64,000 nt of DNA. It comes from Palleronia salina. Its GTDB lineage: Bacteria; Pseudomonadota; Alphaproteobacteria; Rhodobacterales; Rhodobacteraceae. The notes beneath the pieces were generated by a model, which saw only the letters and a program-made list of their open reading frames with translations, was not told the DNA's origin and did not search any database. The position numbers and the translations under genes are program-made. Location: contig NZ_FQZA01000001.1 in the NCBI RefSeq assembly GCF_900141995.1, positions 286,392-350,391 of the forward strand. Reading direction: 5' to 3'. Every line of letters begins with the position of its first letter. Positions within the stretch are counted from its first letter, which is position 1. Positions 61,336 through 64,000 of the stretch are shown here, piece by piece.

Positions 61336-62712
61336 TCAGAAGAAGTCGATCGACACTTGGAACAACCGTTCGACCGCCGGCACGTCGCTGGTCAGCGCAA
61401 AGAGAACGATCACGTCGCCCTCCTCGATCCGGGTCGAGGCCTTGGGGCGGATCACCTTGCCGTCCTTCTCCACCGCGCCCACCAGCACGCCCTCCGGGAA
61501 GTCGATGTCGCGGATCACCTGCCCCGAGATGGGCGAGGTCGACAGGACCTGCGCCTCGATCACCTCGGCCTCGGCATCGCCAATGGAATAGACGCCGCGC
61601 ACGCGCCCGTGGCGGATGTGGCGCAGGATTGAGCTGACCGTGGTCGAGCGTGGGTTGATGTAGGCATCGATGCCCAGCGGCTGCATCAATGGCTGCAAGG
61701 TCGGATCGTTCACCAGGCAGATGGCCGACTTGCAGCCCGCCTGCTTGGCGCGCACGCCGCTCAGCAAATTCACCCGGTCGTCGTCGGTCACGCACAGGAC
61801 CGCGTCGGCGCGGGCGATATTGGCCTCGTTCAGCAGGTCGATATCCATGCCGTCGCCGTGCAGAACGATGGTCCGGTCCAGCGCGTCGGCGGCGCGTTCG
61901 GCGCAGGTGCGGTTGCGCTCGATCATCTTGGCGCGGATGCGCCGGTGGTTCGATTCCAGCGCGCGCGCCACCGCCAGGCCCACGTTGCCGCCGCCGATGA
62001 TGACGACGCGCTCCTGCGGGGTGGTGTCCTTGCCGAAGATCTCCAGCGCGCGGGCCACGTCCTCGCGGTGAGAACACAGGTAGATCTGGTCGCCTGCGAA
62101 CAGCTGGTCGCCCGGGCTGGGCGCGAACAGCAGGCCGCCGCGCCGGATGCCGACCACCAGCGAGCGCAGGGTCGAAAACAGGTCCGTCAGCTGCTTCAGC
62201 GGCGTGTTCAGCACCGGGCAGTCGTCGTCCAGCACGATGCCCAGCAGCTGGACCTTGCCGCCGATGAAGCTTTGGGTGTCGAAGGACGCGGGCGCCGACA
62301 GCCGGCGCAGCGCGGCCTCAGCGACCTCTTTCTCGGGGCTGATGACCACGTCGATGGGCATGTGGTCGCGGCGGTAGAGATCGGAGTAGATGGCGTCGAG
62401 ATAGCTTTGCGCCCGAAGCCGGGCGATCTTGCGCGGCACGGCGAAGACCGAGTGGGCCACCTGGCAGGTGACCATGTTGACCTCGTCCGAGTGGGTGGCG
62501 GCGATGATCATGTCGGCGTCGCGCGCGCCGGCGCGGTCCAGGATGTCGGGATAGGAGGCGTGCCCGGCGATGCCCTGGACGTCCAGGATATCGGTGGCCT
62601 GGCGCACCAGGTCGGCATTGTTGTCGACCACGGTGACGTCGTTTCGCTCGCCCGCGAGGTGGCGCGCGATCTGCCAGCCGACCTGGCCTGCGCCGCAAAT
62701 GATGATCTTCAT
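61336..62712 (-). CDS. trkA: Trk system regulatory subunit TrkA
   Basis: 458 aa with two RCK repeats, each RCK_N plus RCK_C. First GAGQVGWQIARHLAGERNDVTVVD and second IIGGGNVGLAVARALE are the dinucleotide-binding motifs. Upstream start extensions lack homology. Sits after the hydrolase and ntrX on the same strand. Confidence 0.95.
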   Translation of the reverse strand: MKIIICGAGQVGWQIARHLAGERNDVTVVDNNADLVRQATDILDVQGIAGHASYPDILDRAGARDADMIIAATHSDEVNMVTCQVAHSVFAVPRKIARLRAQSYLDAIYSDLYRRDHMPIDVVISPEKEVAEAALRRLSAPASFDTQSFIGGKVQLLGIVLDDDCPVLNTPLKQLTDLFSTLRSLVVGIRRGGLLFAPSPGDQLFAGDQIYLCSHREDVARALEIFGKDTTPQERVVIIGGGNVGLAVARALESNHRRIRAKMIERNRTCAERAADALDRTIVLHGDGMDIDLLNEANIARADAVLCVTDDDRVNLLSGVRAKQAGCKSAICLVNDPTLQPLMQPLGIDAYINPRSTTVSSILRHIRHGRVRGVYSIGDAEAEVIEAQVLSTSPISGQVIRDIDFPEGVLVGAVEKDGKVIRPKASTRIEEGDVIVLFALTSDVPAVERLFQVSIDFF

Positions 62713-62796
62713 AGGGGGCCTTCGGGCTGGGCTGTATGACTGCCGTTGTTGCACGGGCCGGGCGGCGCCTTCAAGGCACCAGGCGCGGCCGATGCC

Positions 62797-63642
62797 TCAG
62801 GGGGACGCAAGGAAATCGGCCAGGGCCGGGTTGAACAGGTCGGGCCGTTCGCGCATGGGCCAGTGCCCGGTGGCAAGCTCCAGGTAGCGCGCATCGGGGA
62901 TCCGGGCCGCCGCACGGCGCGCATGGCGCACCGGGACCACGCGGTCCTCGCTGCCATGGACCAGCAGGACGGGCTTCGCGATGTCGCCCAGCCGGGGAGT
63001 CAGATCGGATTTCAAGCCGCGCGCATCCATCTCGGCCGCGAGGAACGCGTCGAAGCTGCGCCGCCGGCCCTGATCACGCGCCACGTCCATCAGTTCGTCC
63101 ACCGCGCGTTCCGTGACCCTCTGACGCCGACCGTAGGACGCGGCAAGCCCGGCCCGCGCCAGCATCCGGCTGCGGCCGGCCCCGTTGTAGATCAGCCAGG
63201 TCAGCCGGGTGCGCAGGATGCCGTGCGCCACGCGGTGCATCGGCACCCGCGGCATGATCCCGTAGGAGCCGACCGGCACCAGGCGGCGCACGCGGTCGGG
63301 ATGTTCCAGCGCCAGCCACAGCGCCATGCCCCCGCCCATGGAGACGCCGCACACATCGGCCCGGGCGATTTCCATGGCGTCCAGGAACGCGACCAGCCAG
63401 CGCCCCAGCCGTGGCAGGTCATGCGGGCCGTCGAACCCGGGCGAGCGTCCGTAGCCGGGGATGTCTGGCACCACCAACCGAAACCGGTCGCGCAGATCGG
63501 CCGTGGTGATCCGCCAGGTCAGCTCGGCGTGGTCGAATCCGCCCCCGTGCAGCAGGATGACCGGCGCCGCGTCGCGGGGGCCCTCGTCCACATAGGCGAC
63601 CGGACGCCCCTCGACGGTGACGAAATGGTCGGTGAAGGGCAT
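62797..63642 (-). CDS. Alpha/beta hydrolase between ntrX and trkA
   Basis: 281 aa. Oxyanion LLHGGGFDHAELTW, nucleophile Ser in CGVSMGGGMALWLA, Asp in HGSEDRVVP and His in ATGHWPMRERP. No signal peptide, so cytoplasmic. It lies 7 bp after ntrX, inside a run of otherwise conserved genes. Substrate unknown. Confidence 0.88.
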   Translation of the reverse strand: MPFTDHFVTVEGRPVAYVDEGPRDAAPVILLHGGGFDHAELTWRITTADLRDRFRLVVPDIPGYGRSPGFDGPHDLPRLGRWLVAFLDAMEIARADVCGVSMGGGMALWLALEHPDRVRRLVPVGSYGIMPRVPMHRVAHGILRTRLTWLIYNGAGRSRMLARAGLAASYGRRQRVTERAVDELMDVARDQGRRRSFDAFLAAEMDARGLKSDLTPRLGDIAKPVLLVHGSEDRVVPVRHARRAAARIPDARYLELATGHWPMRERPDLFNPALADFLASP

Positions 63643-63649
63643 CGCCCGG

Positions 63650-64000
63650 TCACTCGGCCCGGTCGAGATAGGCCATCCGGCTGCCCTGCTTGCTGGAGGT
63701 GACGACGCCAAGCGACTTCAGCTTGCGGTGCAGCGCGCTGCGTTCCATGCCGACGAAGCTGGCGGTGCGGCTGATATTGCCGCCGAAGCGGTTGATCTGG
63801 GTCAGCAGGTATTCCCGCTCGAACAGCTCGCGCGCCTCGCGCAGCGGCAGGGTGGCAAGGCTGCCCGACAGAACCACGCGGCCTTCCTCCTGCGGTGCGC
63901 CGCCCTCGGCCCCCGGCAGCTCGGCGGCCGAGATCTCGCCCTTGCCGTCGCCCAGGATCAGGACCCGCTCCATCATGTTCTTCAGCTGGCGCACGTTGCC
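63650..64000 (-). CDS. ntrX: Nitrogen-regulation response regulator NtrX, C-terminal end (cut by window edge)
   Basis: The last ~117 residues. GNVRQLKNMMERVLILG closes the sigma-54 AAA+ domain. The C-terminal Fis-type helix-turn-helix reads ISRTASFVGMERSALHRKLKSLGV. Order ntrX-(hydrolase)-trkA-trkH-hfq-hflX matches alphaproteobacterial ntr loci, which supports NtrX over other sigma-54 activators. Confidence 0.9.
   Translation of the reverse strand, partial: GNVRQLKNMMERVLILGDGKGEISAAELPGAEGGAPQEEGRVVLSGSLATLPLREARELFEREYLLTQINRFGGNISRTASFVGMERSALHRKLKSLGVVTSSKQGSRMAYLDRAE

Overview
The window is chromosomal DNA from a high-GC alphaproteobacterium, most likely a Rhodobacterales (Roseobacter-group) species. 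Supporting signs are the ntrX-trkA-trkH-hfq-hflX order, a patatin/3-hydroxybutyrate dehydrogenase pair, linked DUF6456 and DUF6477 genes, a trimethylamine-methyltransferase homologue, and short intergenic repeats containing GTATTT...GATGAAG. I cannot name the species.

1-42.6 kb is ordinary host DNA, densely packed with many 1-4 bp overlaps. In order: tsf/rpsB; pseudouridine catabolism (psuK-psuG); a DUF502 membrane protein; patatin and bdhA; an orphan family-5 solute-binding protein; a DsbA-like oxidoreductase, an ICMT-like methyltransferase and an efflux pump; mfd; an ornithine decarboxylase with a striking leader; a penicillin-acylase family enzyme; VIT and HerA-like genes; ialB; a lipid A block (lpxD, an acyl carrier protein, a ketoacyl synthase); a cell-wall pair (L,D-transpeptidase and DUF882 peptidase); lipA; a histidine kinase; DUF6456/DUF6477; an MttB homologue; guaA; a FadL-like porin; metA (with Glu111, so probably an acetyltransferase); ppk2; and a TetR regulator.

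42.6-51.95 kb is a 9.3-kb integrative element in the 3' end of a tRNA-Leu(UAA) gene. A 14-bp direct repeat flanks it. Tandem 12-bp repeats inside each end look like integrase arm sites. It carries a tyrosine integrase, a serine recombinase beside a palindrome-rich site, an Abi-like HEPN protein, an Mrr-type endonuclease, a trypco2-like protein with a small partner, and several small unknowns. Both the integrase and the endonuclease are knocked out of frame at their N-termini by G/C homopolymers of 8-9 bases. That is either phase variation or a sequencing indel. A CCGCGTCAGCGG-type palindrome recurs four times in the element.

51.9-64 kb returns to host DNA: two tRNA-Leu genes, a Nudix hydrolase, a zinc metallopeptidase, a YqaA-dsbB-arginase-ornithine cyclodeaminase run, a thioesterase, an enoyl-CoA hydratase, and the hflX/hfq/trkH/trkA/ntrX block. 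Arginase, ornithine cyclodeaminase and the distant ornithine decarboxylase share ornithine as a node. The decarboxylase leader encodes a 21-residue Arg-rich peptide ending Arg-Arg-stop inside a hairpin, an arrangement suited to sensing arginine or ornithine by ribosome stalling.

Three intergenic places look like small-RNA genes or attenuators: 6.0 kb (minus), 22.03 kb and 22.2 kb (plus). The last two contain 19-nt complementary segments.
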